NCBI RefSeq assembly: GCF_001282685.1
Contig: NZ_LN875035.1
Location: 447,001-511,000 of the forward strand
Direction: 5' to 3'
Length of the DNA: 64,000 nt
Source: Niameybacter massiliensis
Lineage (GTDB): Bacteria > Bacillota > Clostridia > Lachnospirales > Cellulosilyticaceae
The position numbers and the translations under genes are program-made. Below are positions 40,428-49,106 of this stretch, piece by piece (positions within the stretch are counted from its first letter, which is position 1; every line of letters starts with the position of its first letter). The notes below the pieces were generated by a model, which had not been told where the DNA came from, ran no database searches, and saw only the letters and a list, made by a program, of their open reading frames with translations.

Positions 40428-40456
40428 ATGGTTTTACCATCCTTTTTTAATATTTT

Positions 40457-41059
40457 TTATTTATTGTATTGGTACTGCATTTGTAACTTACACTTTTGCA
40501 ATTCAAAACTATCCTGTTTTGCTTGTAAATTGTTATCCAACAACTCAAAGCTTCTTGCAAAAACATTTGTAGAATCATAAAACGGTGTATCCACAACGCT
40601 TACGTCATACAATTTTTTAATATTTGTTACTTCACGATAAGTTTCATCATCTCCATAAATCCACGTATCGCCTTTATCTGCTACTGAAAAGCAAAAAGAC
40701 ATACCATCAATCAATCCTTCCTGAATTGACTTGTATATGTCTCTGTTGCTTTGAGTATCTATTAGTTCGGCTCTTATCAAAAGACCTTTATCGTCTTTAA
40801 TAAGCTGTAGGCTATTATTTCTAGTTCTAGCCATAATACACCAGGTGTCATTGTGATTGTATCTAAGTGGTACATCTTTCATATCTGTATAATCAAGCGC
40901 ACCTCTCTTAATAACCTCCGTAAATTTTCTGGTACCGTATTGATGTGTTGCTGGTTGGTCATAAACAATGGCATAACCTTCAATAATCATTTTACCATCG
41001 TCATTGTCAACTGCTCTGAACTCTATAAGGCGTTGTTCGCCCTGTAGCTTTTTATTCAT
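40457..41059 (-). CDS. HK97 prohead protease
   Basis: A 200-residue U9/U35-type serine protease: IEGYAIVYDQP at the N-terminus, LRYNHN with catalytic His69, GMSFCF with catalytic Ser121, and a Glu/Asp third residue near 140. It trims the capsid delta domain during maturation. The start overlaps the portal gene end by eight bases. Confidence 0.9.
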   Translation of the reverse strand: MNKKLQGEQRLIEFRAVDNDDGKMIIEGYAIVYDQPATHQYGTRKFTEVIKRGALDYTDMKDVPLRYNHNDTWCIMARTRNNSLQLIKDDKGLLIRAELIDTQSNRDIYKSIQEGLIDGMSFCFSVADKGDTWIYGDDETYREVTNIKKLYDVSVVDTPFYDSTNVFARSFELLDNNLQAKQDSFELQKCKLQMQYQYNK

Positions 41060-42302
41060 CCTTTTCTACTCCTACCTTTCCTAGTTGATATTTATCTACT
41101 AACTCTACATTTGAATAATTTAGAGATTGTATTCTTCGATTGCCTGATTCAGAAGGCGTCATTCCAAACATTTCTGCTACATCATTTAATGACATCAATC
41201 CTGTGTTAGTAGCGAGTTCAGCTATTTTAATTTTGTTTTCTGTGCTTAGATAAGAAACTTTGTTGTAATAGCCTTTTACTCTGTGTCCTATGTCCTGTTC
41301 TCTTTGCGAAAATAATGTACTACTCATTGCTTGTTCAAACTCTATGATGAAATCTTCTATACAAGATTGATAGAAAGCACTATGCTGCTCTCCGTTATAG
41401 TCACCGCTAATAATGCTTTCACTAATTCCATAACGTTCACGTAAGATGGCTTTTAAGAATTTAAGGATATTATCGTTTACTGTCGCTGGCTTTATATTTA
41501 CTGGTGTAAACTCTCCCGATAAATCAGTCGCTACGATACCAGCTTTACTACTGAAAATATGCTTTTCAAAGTTATCTCTTTCAGTTGCTAGTTTAGTAGA
41601 ATCAACCATCGACTTAGCACTGTACACCCCATTTACTTTCAAGCTGGCTTCTATGGATTTAGGTAGTCCTTGGATAACTTGATCTAACACCTTAACTGAC
41701 TTTAGTAAATCTCTGGTATCCGGTGAACCAAAATCATCACCACCACCAATTACAGTATTCTTACCTCTTCTCCATTTTAGATGGATAACATCTGCATAGG
41801 GTATAATATCCCACGTGCCATCCTTCCAATGGAATTTGATTTCCCATGTTTCACCTTCTGTATTAACACCTATTTCTATGCTTGTAGGATTTAAAGGGTA
41901 AAACGCTGTATACTTTTTAACTTCCTTACCATTTGCACCTTTTACAAGCGTATATTGAGGATAGATGAAACAGTTATAATCTTTTCTTCTTAGCCATTCA
42001 CAACATGCCAGGAAGTCCTTAGTTGTCTGCAATGGGTTAGGCTGAAATCTAAACAGCTTTGTAATGTCATCGTTTTGTTGTACAACACTTTCTGTTTGTT
42101 GTATGACTGAAACTACGTTAATCTTGCTTACCTCCGTAGCTATTCTGTCAATACAGTTATTAACAAAGTCAGATAGATATACATCTTTCCCAAACTCACT
42201 AAATACTGCTTGACCATCATTCATTATTGAAATTAATTCTTTATATACTTTATCTTGCTTGTACTGCTTGAATAACTTGTTGAAATAGTTAGCGCCTAGC
42301 AC
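41052..42302 (-). CDS. HK97-type portal protein
   Basis: A 416-residue protein starting at GTG after AGGAGGTG. Portal features: VNNCIDRIATEVSKI, LFRFQPNPLQTTKDFL, KKYTAFYPLNPTSIEI, KWRRGKNTVIGGG and SAFYQSCIEDFIIEFEQAMS. It forms the dodecameric DNA gate at one capsid vertex. Order terminase-portal-protease-capsid is standard. Confidence 0.9.
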   Translation of the reverse strand: MLGANYFNKLFKQYKQDKVYKELISIMNDGQAVFSEFGKDVYLSDFVNNCIDRIATEVSKINVVSVIQQTESVVQQNDDITKLFRFQPNPLQTTKDFLACCEWLRRKDYNCFIYPQYTLVKGANGKEVKKYTAFYPLNPTSIEIGVNTEGETWEIKFHWKDGTWDIIPYADVIHLKWRRGKNTVIGGGDDFGSPDTRDLLKSVKVLDQVIQGLPKSIEASLKVNGVYSAKSMVDSTKLATERDNFEKHIFSSKAGIVATDLSGEFTPVNIKPATVNDNILKFLKAILRERYGISESIISGDYNGEQHSAFYQSCIEDFIIEFEQAMSSTLFSQREQDIGHRVKGYYNKVSYLSTENKIKIAELATNTGLMSLNDVAEMFGMTPSESGNRRIQSLNYSNVELVDKYQLGKVGVEKDE

Positions 42303-42309
42303 CTTACTA

Positions 42310-44025
42310 TCACCTCCTTATCATTTCTAAATAGTCACTTTTAAACTTGCTCAATGTTGCGTATGCTATGATAAATCCAAGGCTACCATCAATCCTGTTC
42401 TTACTTTGTCCTTGTACCTTAACAGGCATAATTAATCCTAAGTTATTTGTCTTATAGGAAGTATTTTTTAAACACCATCTATCAATCTCATGATTGTTAT
42501 AGACAAGGCGTTTCGCTTTAAGGTCTGCCTCTACAATACGCATAGGCCCTGATAATTGTAAGAAATCCATATTAATACGCTCTAATATACCTTCTCCAAA
42601 ATGGCTAGCCATAAGCTTTTTAAAGTCAGTAGCATGCCAGTTGTCATACCCCACTTTAAATGGAAGCATACCATAATCTTTATAGAGACTATAAAACCAT
42701 TGGACAATGTATGTAGCATCTACCTCGCTACCAGGACAAATGGTTACCAATCCTTTTGATTCCCACTTTCTATAATTCTTCTTCTCTGGATTGAGGTCGT
42801 TATCTTCTAGTATTGCATCTGCTTTTTCTTCACAAATGAAATACATCGTAAGGGTTTCCACCTTCATGGTTAATGGATCTATAAATAAAGCTTTGGCATT
42901 ACATAAATCTGTTGTCTCTGCATAATCTAAGGACCCTATATACATCTGTCCCCTATACTTCTCAGGATCAAACATTTCTGTATTGGTGTATTCAGCTTCA
43001 GATAGCCATGCACTTGAAGCATTTTGCTTGATATTAAAGTCTTTGGCTAATACAAAGGCCCTTGTACTATTGTCCGTTTTGGCCTCTTCTATCATTTGTC
43101 GCATAAAGGACCATTTCTTAATAGTGCCTATCCCTGGATTGCTCTTAGCCCATGACTTTTCATCTTGCCATACTTCTTCTTCACTATCTTGTGTGTAAAG
43201 CCAAATAAGCCAACGTGGTCTATCCAGTTCACCTTTTAATACTTTTCTAGCATCTATAAGCCTTTTATCAAGGTAGCCATCATAAGTAAATCCTTCTGTT
43301 GTTAATTCAAAGTATAGAGGTTCATCCTGTGTAGAAAGTGCCTGGCGAATAGGCATAACTGTCTTATCATCTAACATTTCAAATACTTCATCTACTGCAC
43401 CAATCCCTATATTCCTACCTTCTTTAGCACCTGTTTTAGCTGATAGCTTTCGGATATTGCCTTTATTTTGATAGCTGAACTTTCCTTTTTTGGTCTTTTG
43501 CTTTGGATTACCAAAGTAAATCCCTTTTATATTTTTTCTTGTACACTTTGCAAGACTCCTACTTTCCTCACGCATAGCATTAATTGCCTGGAACATGAGA
43601 TCTGCTTGCTCATAGTCATTACTTGCACAAAGCACCTTTTTACCTTCTTCACCACAAAACCATTCAGACAAGCATATTGCTCCTATAAGCGGTGTCTTAC
43701 CATTCTTTCTTCCAACTAAAAAAAGTATGTCTTGATATTTCCTAACATACTTCTCCAACTCTTCATCATATATTTTGATTGCAAAAATAGCTTCTATAAA
43801 AGCCTTTTGCCATAGCATCAGCTTGAATGGTTTGCCAGCATGTGGCGCTTCATAATGCTTGCATTCTTTTTCTATGAATTGTATCCGCTTATCTGAAGCC
43901 TTGTAATCTTTTTGGACAAATGGATTGTTCAAGTCCTCCATAAGCATTTCTAACTGGCTCATTAACTCCTTGCCTATAATACAATTTCCTGATTTACATT
44001 CCTTGTAATATGCTTCTATCCACAT
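42310..44025 (-). CDS. terL: Terminase large subunit
   Basis: A 571-residue packaging motor. Walker A is GRKNGKT (105-111); the Walker B region is GIGAVDEVFEML; the ATPase is followed by an RNase H-like nuclease with GSLDYAETTDLCNAKALF, VGYDNWHATDF and a C-terminal Asp region. It cuts concatemers and drives DNA into the prohead. HK97/phi-type sequence, consistent with a cos phage with an HNH partner. Confidence 0.93.
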   Translation of the reverse strand: MWIEAYYKECKSGNCIIGKELMSQLEMLMEDLNNPFVQKDYKASDKRIQFIEKECKHYEAPHAGKPFKLMLWQKAFIEAIFAIKIYDEELEKYVRKYQDILFLVGRKNGKTPLIGAICLSEWFCGEEGKKVLCASNDYEQADLMFQAINAMREESRSLAKCTRKNIKGIYFGNPKQKTKKGKFSYQNKGNIRKLSAKTGAKEGRNIGIGAVDEVFEMLDDKTVMPIRQALSTQDEPLYFELTTEGFTYDGYLDKRLIDARKVLKGELDRPRWLIWLYTQDSEEEVWQDEKSWAKSNPGIGTIKKWSFMRQMIEEAKTDNSTRAFVLAKDFNIKQNASSAWLSEAEYTNTEMFDPEKYRGQMYIGSLDYAETTDLCNAKALFIDPLTMKVETLTMYFICEEKADAILEDNDLNPEKKNYRKWESKGLVTICPGSEVDATYIVQWFYSLYKDYGMLPFKVGYDNWHATDFKKLMASHFGEGILERINMDFLQLSGPMRIVEADLKAKRLVYNNHEIDRWCLKNTSYKTNNLGLIMPVKVQGQSKNRIDGSLGFIIAYATLSKFKSDYLEMIRR

Positions 44026-44027
44026 CT

Positions 44028-44345
44028 TTAATCCTCATAGTCTGATAAGTCATTATCATCATCTTCAATGTTCTTACCTAATATGTTAGATAGCTTTGCA
44101 ATGTAGTTTAGATAGTTGGCTCTTACTTTTATAATCATTTTTGATACCGGAAGTTCTTTTTGCATAGACGGGTTCTTCGTGCTAACAGCTACCAGGCCAC
44201 TCTTTTTAACAATCTCGTATAGATCATCCAACTCAACTCTTAATCTAGCAGCTTCCCAAATGGTCCCATCTATTAATTCAAGTTGCTTTTCATCTATTCC
44301 AGTAAATAATGCTTTGATTCTTTCGTATTCTTGTTTGACTTCCAT
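44028..44345 (-). CDS. Terminase small subunit, P27 type
   Basis: The ATG at 44345 follows GGAGTGATTC and gives 105 residues: helical KALFTGIDEKQLELIDGTIWEAARLRVELDDLYEIV, VSTKNPSMQKELPVSKMIIKVRANYLNYIAKL, then an acidic tail. This is the P27 family that recognises the packaging site together with the large subunit encoded two bases on. Confidence 0.8.
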   Translation of the reverse strand: MEVKQEYERIKALFTGIDEKQLELIDGTIWEAARLRVELDDLYEIVKKSGLVAVSTKNPSMQKELPVSKMIIKVRANYLNYIAKLSNILGKNIEDDDNDLSDYED

Positions 44346-44420
44346 GTGAATCACTCCTTTTTCAAACGTCTTTCAAACTTTCTAAGAAAAAGTCAAATTT
44401 TTAGTGTGTGTATAAATCAT

Positions 44421-44470
44421 GTAGCCACCCGGTTCCCGGGCATATGATCCTCCGAAACACCATAGGGGGG
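44421..44470. other. GC-rich patch, candidate cos site
   Basis: Between the small terminase and HNH genes is a short GC-rich island in otherwise very AT-rich DNA, with CCGGTTCCCGGG (44429-44440) and a run of six G at 44465-44470. Cohesive-end sites commonly lie here, between HNH and terminase genes. No coding function is seen. Confidence 0.4.
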
Positions 44471-44472
44471 TA

Positions 44473-45141
44473 TCACTCTGTGTATTCATCAAACCATTTG
44501 TCAATGTACTTTGCCCATTGACCTCCTCTGCCACTAACAACTAATCTTTCATAACATTCTTGTCTGCTTGCTTCACAATAAATAAGCTCTGCATTTAATT
44601 CTTTCTGCAGCCGTTCTCTTTCTGCTTTACTCGGATAGCCTCCTATAATATAAGCATCGTACCAATTGCCGTATCTTGTCTTAATCATATCTAGTATCTT
44701 GTCTCTTACACCAAATACATTGAATCTTAGATTATTAGGATTGTGATACATCTCCTGGCCACTAATGCATTGATAGATACTATCTAAATCAAGTATTAAG
44801 TCACCATATGTAGAAAGCTGATTAACTAAAGTACGTTTCCCACTTAAAGGTGGACCATAGATAATATAAATCTTTCTTGCTGCCTTACCTTCAAATCTTC
44901 TATGCTCTTTATTGTGGCAATCACTACAGATAATCTCTATGTTCATAGAATTGAATACTACGTCTAGATCATTAACATTTTGCTCCGTCAATTCTATCTT
45001 GTGATGTCCTACTAGCCTTGATGTATCTAGGCATATCTTGCCACATCGTTCACACTTTGGCGTACGTTCTACTATCAAGTTATGACGTAACTCTCTCCAT
45101 TCTTTTGACGTATAAATACGTTCTGCAAACTCTTGTGCCAT
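44473..45141 (-). CDS. HNH endonuclease fused to a P-loop kinase-like domain
   Basis: A 222-residue fusion. Residues 1-85 are a zinc HNH nuclease (C30, C33, H46-H47, N66, C72, C75-H76). Residues ~90-222 are a small P-loop domain with Walker A GPPLSGKRT (96-104), LDLDSIYQ, and an Arg-rich end (RLVVSGRGGQWAKY), like a nucleotide or nucleic-acid kinase. HNH proteins beside terminase help cut cos sites; a fused kinase could act on the ends. The fusion is uncommon. Confidence 0.8.
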   Translation of the reverse strand: MAQEFAERIYTSKEWRELRHNLIVERTPKCERCGKICLDTSRLVGHHKIELTEQNVNDLDVVFNSMNIEIICSDCHNKEHRRFEGKAARKIYIIYGPPLSGKRTLVNQLSTYGDLILDLDSIYQCISGQEMYHNPNNLRFNVFGVRDKILDMIKTRYGNWYDAYIIGGYPSKAERERLQKELNAELIYCEASRQECYERLVVSGRGGQWAKYIDKWFDEYTE

Positions 45142-45142
45142 G

Positions 45143-45631
45143 TTAAAACTCCTTTGCTGCTGCTTCTTTTTTCCTTATCTTAAGCATTGCCTTGTCATTC
45201 TCAACCTTATGAGGATTGTCTTGCCATATCTTCTTAGCCTTGTTAAGTAAGTAGAACTTCGCTGCTCCTATGTCTGCTGGACTATGCTTTTCTACTCTAA
45301 CTACTTCTACCTTCTCAACATTTAACTTGACTCCTTCTTTACTCAGTATCTCTTCTTTTACCTTCACCGGAACTGATTCAGTATAGTTGTATCCAATCGC
45401 ACGTTTGTATAATGACTCCTCAACTGTCTTAACTTGCTCATCAAGTACTTCTTTTCTCTTAATAGCACATTTTTCTAGAAGTGCTAAAAGTGCTAAATTC
45501 TTGCCTTTTATAGCCCTAAAACTGGCATAACTCATTTCAAGCATCTCTGCCATTTCTTTATAACTCATGCCTTGCAACGCCCATTCCTCAATGGTTTGAA
45601 GGCTATTCATAACCTTTTCTTCGTTACTCAT
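45143..45631 (-). CDS. Second terminase-small-subunit-like protein
   Basis: A 162-residue protein with an N-terminal helix-turn-helix (WALQGMSYKEMAEMLEMSYASFRAI) and the EESLYKRAIGYNYTE block, then HSPADIGAAKFYLLNKAKKIW, a pattern familiar from Staphylococcus-type small terminases. A P27-type subunit is already present downstream, so this may assist packaging-site recognition or act as a regulator at the head of the late operon. Confidence 0.65.
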   Translation of the reverse strand: MSNEEKVMNSLQTIEEWALQGMSYKEMAEMLEMSYASFRAIKGKNLALLALLEKCAIKRKEVLDEQVKTVEESLYKRAIGYNYTESVPVKVKEEILSKEGVKLNVEKVEVVRVEKHSPADIGAAKFYLLNKAKKIWQDNPHKVENDKAMLKIRKKEAAAKEF

Positions 45632-45648
45632 TTTTACCTCCTTTTTTT

Positions 45649-45671
45649 AGCACTTTGAAGAAAACAGTGCT
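45649..45671. repeat. Inverted repeat before the first late gene
   Basis: AGCACT (45649-45654) and AGTGCT (45666-45671) pair around 11 bases just upstream of the ribosome site of the 45143-45631 gene. It may affect translation or mark an mRNA 5' end. Confidence 0.3.
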
Positions 45672-45701
45672 ATTGGTTTTAAAAAATGTTGCACAAAAAA
45701 A

Positions 45702-45738
45702 TATTTAGGTATGATTTTCCTATGATTTAACCTAAATA
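45702..45738. promoter_or_regulatory. Dyad in the late-operon leader, candidate activator site
   Basis: TATTTAGGT (45702-45710) and ACCTAAATA (45730-45738) are perfect 9-bp inverted repeats, with a direct repeat ATGATTT inside (45711, 45722). It lies in a ~300-base non-coding stretch (45632-45927) before the first late gene, where a late promoter must be. No sigma-A promoter of good quality was seen on the minus strand, in line with control by a phage factor. Confidence 0.45.
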
Positions 45739-45927
45739 CTTTTATATCCTTTATGTATCAAGGCTTTAAGCCCTATTTTTTTATATTTTAAAATGCACGT
45801 TATAACTAAGGTCTATTGCATTTTATAAAACCTTGTCTAGCCTTTGATTTCTTTAACTTTTTATACTTTCTAATTTACTACTTGCATCTCATAACTGAAA
45901 ATGATGCATTTGAAAAATTCTTTCCTA

Positions 45928-46488
45928 TTAAATGCGATTTTTCTTTCTCCTTTCAGTTAAGTTATCCATCTTCTTAATAGAACGTTTTCTAAGTACTTTA
46001 TTAAGTCCTAAATACTTAGCTGTTTCAGTAGGTGATACATGCCCAGCGTAGTTCTGTGCTTCGGCTAAGTCATTATCTTTTTCATAGACCATTGTAATAC
46101 TAGTCTTTCTAAGAACATGTGTTGCCATATCATAAATTCCTACTGCAGCACCTGCTGTTTTTAACCTTCTATTGGCTTGTGAATAAGATAAAGGTACATT
46201 TCTATCTCTAGGACTTGGAAATAAGTATTCACTATTTGATTTACCATATGTATACTCTTTAAAGATTCTTTTTAAATCCGGATGTATATCTATCTCTCTT
46301 GGAGGCTTGGGTTGCCTTGGCCTTTTCTTACCTTCTTTTAAATCCTTTTTATGCAACCTACTCAGATACTTTGTTTTGCCCTCTTCAATTACAAGCGTAT
46401 CGCCTCTTACGTCTCTCACTGTTAGCTGTAAAACATCACCTATTCTAAAGGCTGTATAAAGCATAATAGATGAAAGAACGTAAATCAT
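45928..46488 (-). CDS. Catalytic-domain-only tyrosine recombinase
   Basis: At least 186 residues with all active-site residues: R15, K38/K40, H124, R127, H150 and nucleophile Y159. It lacks the usual N-terminal core-binding domain. The open frame extends upstream with RRTEPIDNERQLFRLLDYLEE but has no ATG, GTG or TTG there; an ATA codon after GTTGTGAGAGC is the only candidate. Similar short recombinases occur in late regions of Firmicute phages with unknown roles. The prophage integrase is the serine enzyme, so this one may act on concatemers or dimers. Confidence 0.75.
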   Translation of the reverse strand: MIYVLSSIMLYTAFRIGDVLQLTVRDVRGDTLVIEEGKTKYLSRLHKKDLKEGKKRPRQPKPPREIDIHPDLKRIFKEYTYGKSNSEYLFPSPRDRNVPLSYSQANRRLKTAGAAVGIYDMATHVLRKTSITMVYEKDNDLAEAQNYAGHVSPTETAKYLGLNKVLRKRSIKKMDNLTERRKKNRI

Positions 46489-46581
46489 TATGTCGTTTTC
46501 TTCTAAGTAGTCTAATAGCCTAAATAATTGCCTTTCATTATCTATGGGTTCAGTTCTTCTTCCTATGCTCTCACAACCTTT

Positions 46582-47337
46582 CTAATAATTTGTAATGATT
46601 AGCTCTCTATATTCTTTTCTAGCCTTTTGCTCTTTGGATATTGAATAGGATACTTGTACTTCTTCTATGTTAAAATCTTTGTACCATTCCCTTACTTTAG
46701 GATGGTCGTTGATTGTAACCATAAATTTACCTTTTATCTGAGATAATGTATCCCTTAACAAAAGATGCTCTTGCTCTCCAAACTCATTCCCATAACCTGC
46801 AGTTTCAAAATAAGGTGGATCACAAAAGAAAAAGCTGTGAGGTCTATCATATCTTTTGATAATATCCTCAAAGCTTTTATTCTCAACATATGTATTTCTA
46901 AGTCTTTCTTTTATATTACCTAGTACGCCTTGATAATATATCTGTGGCGCTGGCTTACTGGTTGTTCCATAACCAAAGGTTTCACCCTTACTCGCAAAAC
47001 TTTGTGAGATGAGATAGAGAAAGCGTACTGCTCTTTGAATCTCTGTAAGATATTCAACTGTACAGTGCTTATACTCTTCAAACATATCTCTACCAGAAAA
47101 CTCATACTCTAATACTCTTTCTATTTCTGGTGCGTGATACTTGATCATACGGAACATATTGATAAGTTCTTTGTCAATGTCATTAATCACTTCAACTTTA
47201 CTAGGTTCTTTGCCAAAGTATACCCATCCAGCTCCAAAGAACGGCTCTACATAACAAATATGTTCAGGTATTCTTTTTATAATTGTTTTTCTTAATTTTG
47301 ATTTCCCTCCCATTCTAGGGATTGGTGGTTTCATCAT
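46582..47337 (-). CDS. Dam-type DNA adenine methyltransferase
   Basis: A 251-residue D12-class N6-adenine methyltransferase: GGKSKLRKTIIKRIP near the N-terminus, motif I EPFFGAG (31-37), target-recognition region in the middle, and motif IV DPPY (173-176). It methylates adenine in phage DNA, perhaps to avoid host restriction. It has no cognate nuclease beside it. Ends 94 bases before the tyrosine recombinase frame becomes clear. Confidence 0.9.
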   Translation of the reverse strand: MMKPPIPRMGGKSKLRKTIIKRIPEHICYVEPFFGAGWVYFGKEPSKVEVINDIDKELINMFRMIKYHAPEIERVLEYEFSGRDMFEEYKHCTVEYLTEIQRAVRFLYLISQSFASKGETFGYGTTSKPAPQIYYQGVLGNIKERLRNTYVENKSFEDIIKRYDRPHSFFFCDPPYFETAGYGNEFGEQEHLLLRDTLSQIKGKFMVTINDHPKVREWYKDFNIEEVQVSYSISKEQKARKEYRELIITNY

Positions 47338-47430
47338 TTGTAATGTGCTCCTTTATGGTTTTATTTGGGTCAAATCTTTTGTACACACCATTAAAGTCGC
47401 TTTCAAAACAGTTTTTTACTAGATTGAAAT

Positions 47431-47466
47431 AAAAATGCACCTAGCATTAACACTAGGTGCATTTTT
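47431..47466. terminator. Strong bidirectional terminator
   Basis: A perfect 14-bp stem (AAAAATGCACCTAG with CTAGGTGCATTTTT) around an eight-base loop. It separates the Dam gene from the region upstream. Confidence 0.85.
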
Positions 47467-47473
47467 AAATATT

Positions 47474-47491
47474 TGATAAGTTGACTTATCA
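47474..47491. repeat. 18-bp palindrome
   Basis: TGATAAGT-TG-ACTTATCA, a perfect dyad just beyond the terminator, within a 280-base non-coding stretch (47338-47617). It contains TTGACT and may be an operator over a promoter; no gene with a good ribosome site follows. Confidence 0.4.
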
Positions 47492-47617
47492 TTTTAATAT
47501 TTAGGGGGAATTAGGATGAACTTTAGGTAAAGGGTTTATCTATCATTCACCTAATACTATATTACCATGTTGATACTATCAAAAAGTCCTATAAAAGTAT
47601 GTGAAAAGTATGGTACT

Positions 47618-48343
47618 TTAGTACCAAATATTTTTTATTCCCTCTTTTATATTATAAAAATTTTCATTTGCTACTTTTATCTTTTTATTCCTAAACTCTT
47701 TTCTTTTAAATGATATTATATTTTCCATAGTTGCCTTTATAGGTGTTAGTCTAGTTCTTTCAACTGAATTATTATAATCTTCATCTAAAACCATATCTGC
47801 CATTCCGCACCATACTATACATATTAATATAATCGTGCCTATAAATAATAACACTTTATAATACATTAAAATGCTATATGTTTGATAAATTGTACTCACT
47901 GTAAGTATTATTCCTGTCAGACTTATATCACGATAATATCTTTTCATTTCTTTAATATCTTGTATTTCATTCCATATACTATCGTTTATAGATATATGCT
48001 TAATTTCACTAAATAAATAAAAACCCCATGGGATAAATACGATAATGTTCATTATTGCCAAAATTGTATTTAGATAGATGTATATTGTACTCATTATAAA
48101 TATTAGTTCTTCCATCTGAGTTATTTTTATAATAAGAAATGGCATTAGTGCTAATATATTTATAAATAACAAAAATTTTAATGCCTTTATTGACACATTA
48201 CTTTGATCCTGCAAAGAACCATATTGATGACCATACAATATTTGTTTTCTTTCGAGCTTTAATTTTCTAACTTCTTTAAATCTAATAACCACAAATCCTA
48301 ACAACATCAAGTACACACCTATAAATATTAATATTTCTACCAT
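47618..48343 (-). CDS. Multi-pass membrane protein
   Basis: A 241-residue protein with five or six hydrophobic segments (about 3-20, 53-73, 78-108, 141-160, 163-182) and a soluble C-terminal tail of ~55 residues rich in K/R/N. It has AAAAAGGAG upstream and its own promoter after the terminator of the sigma gene, so it can be expressed apart from the early operon. No family is recognised; superinfection exclusion is one possibility. Confidence 0.55.
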   Translation of the reverse strand: MVEILIFIGVYLMLLGFVVIRFKEVRKLKLERKQILYGHQYGSLQDQSNVSIKALKFLLFINILALMPFLIIKITQMEELIFIMSTIYIYLNTILAIMNIIVFIPWGFYLFSEIKHISINDSIWNEIQDIKEMKRYYRDISLTGIILTVSTIYQTYSILMYYKVLLFIGTIILICIVWCGMADMVLDEDYNNSVERTRLTPIKATMENIISFKRKEFRNKKIKVANENFYNIKEGIKNIWY

Positions 48344-48364
48344 ACCCTACTCCTTTTTAATTTT

Positions 48365-48394
48365 ATTATAAGTTATATACTCTTATTATATCAA
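48365..48394 (-). promoter_or_regulatory. Promoter of the membrane-protein gene
   Basis: On the minus strand TTGATA, 18-base spacer, TATAAT; the -35 box overlaps a second possible extended -10 (TGATATAAT). Confidence 0.55.
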
Positions 48395-48423
48395 CTTGTA
48401 AAATTTATACTTCTACTTAACAA

Positions 48424-48447
48424 AAGAGTAGATTTATATCTACTCTT
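48424..48447 (-). terminator. Terminator of the sigma-factor gene
   Basis: AAGAGTAGAT and ATCTACTCTT form a perfect 10-bp stem with a four-base loop at the stop codon of the sigma gene, followed on the minus strand by TTTTG. Confidence 0.65.
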
Positions 48448-49084
48448 AAACTTGTTCATATCGTCTCTTTTTCCATTCTTGTCTTGCCCAATTTGTATTT
48501 CTTATTTTACCTAACGCCTTGTTTTTGCTATGTATAGTTTTCTTTAACTCCATACAATACATATCTGCAATCTCACTTATTCCTATGCATTCACCATCCC
48601 ATCCAAAATTAAGTTTTATAATAGTATTTTCTATTAATGTTAAGTTTCTACTCATGATATTTTCCAATGCTTCTCTAACTTCTTCGTAATATATAGATTT
48701 CTCTACATATTCAAACTTGTTATACCTATCCTCTAAAGTATCTTCTATTTTAAGCCCTTCATCATTAATAGTCATTTGCAAACTTACTTCTTCATTAGTA
48801 TTTTTTTGCTCAATAAATCTAGCCATCTTTTTATAAATCCAATATATAGCATATGTCATAAATTTAGCTTTCTTAGGATTATCAAAATCATATCTATTAC
48901 AAGCATCCATTAGGCCAATGTATCCCTCTTGGATCAAATCATCTATATCTATTGAGTTAGTTTTACCTATGTAAAATTTACTGGCTAGCTTACACACTAT
49001 ATTCTCATTCTGCCTTATAATATCTTCTAGGATATTCAATTCTCCTTGTTGATACCTAAGAACTAATTCTTCATTATTTGTCAT
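48446..49084 (-). CDS. Phage sigma-70 family factor
   Basis: A 212-residue protein with region 2 (DIDDLIQEGYIGLMDACNRY, AKFMTYAIYWIYKKMARFI) and region 4 (LTLIENTIIKLNFGWDGECIGISEIADMY, then a recognition helix). It lacks region 1.1 and 3 is short, as in sporulation-type and phage sigma factors. GGGGGAT lies upstream. It probably directs host RNA polymerase to phage promoters, most simply the late operon. A RinA/ArpU-like gene lies just upstream. Confidence 0.82.
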   Translation of the reverse strand: MTNNEELVLRYQQGELNILEDIIRQNENIVCKLASKFYIGKTNSIDIDDLIQEGYIGLMDACNRYDFDNPKKAKFMTYAIYWIYKKMARFIEQKNTNEEVSLQMTINDEGLKIEDTLEDRYNKFEYVEKSIYYEEVREALENIMSRNLTLIENTIIKLNFGWDGECIGISEIADMYCMELKKTIHSKNKALGKIRNTNWARQEWKKRRYEQV

Positions 49085-49106
49085 TGATATATCCCCCTTT
49101 TTTACT

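Noticed and set aside
39067-40572. Rightward open frames opposite the capsid and protease genes
   Set aside because: They are antisense shadows of strongly conserved structural genes, without ribosome sites.
44421-44470. Tiny ORF MPGNRVAT in the GC-rich patch
   Set aside because: Eight codons only; the patch is better explained as a DNA site.
47323-47430. Leftward open frame reading NGVYKRFDPNKTIKEHITN before the Dam gene
   Set aside because: It looks protein-like but has no start codon after the terminator and overlaps the Dam start; perhaps a remnant.
47512-47532. Rightward ATG after AGGGGGAATTAGG
   Set aside because: It gives only four codons (MNFR) before a stop; not a gene.
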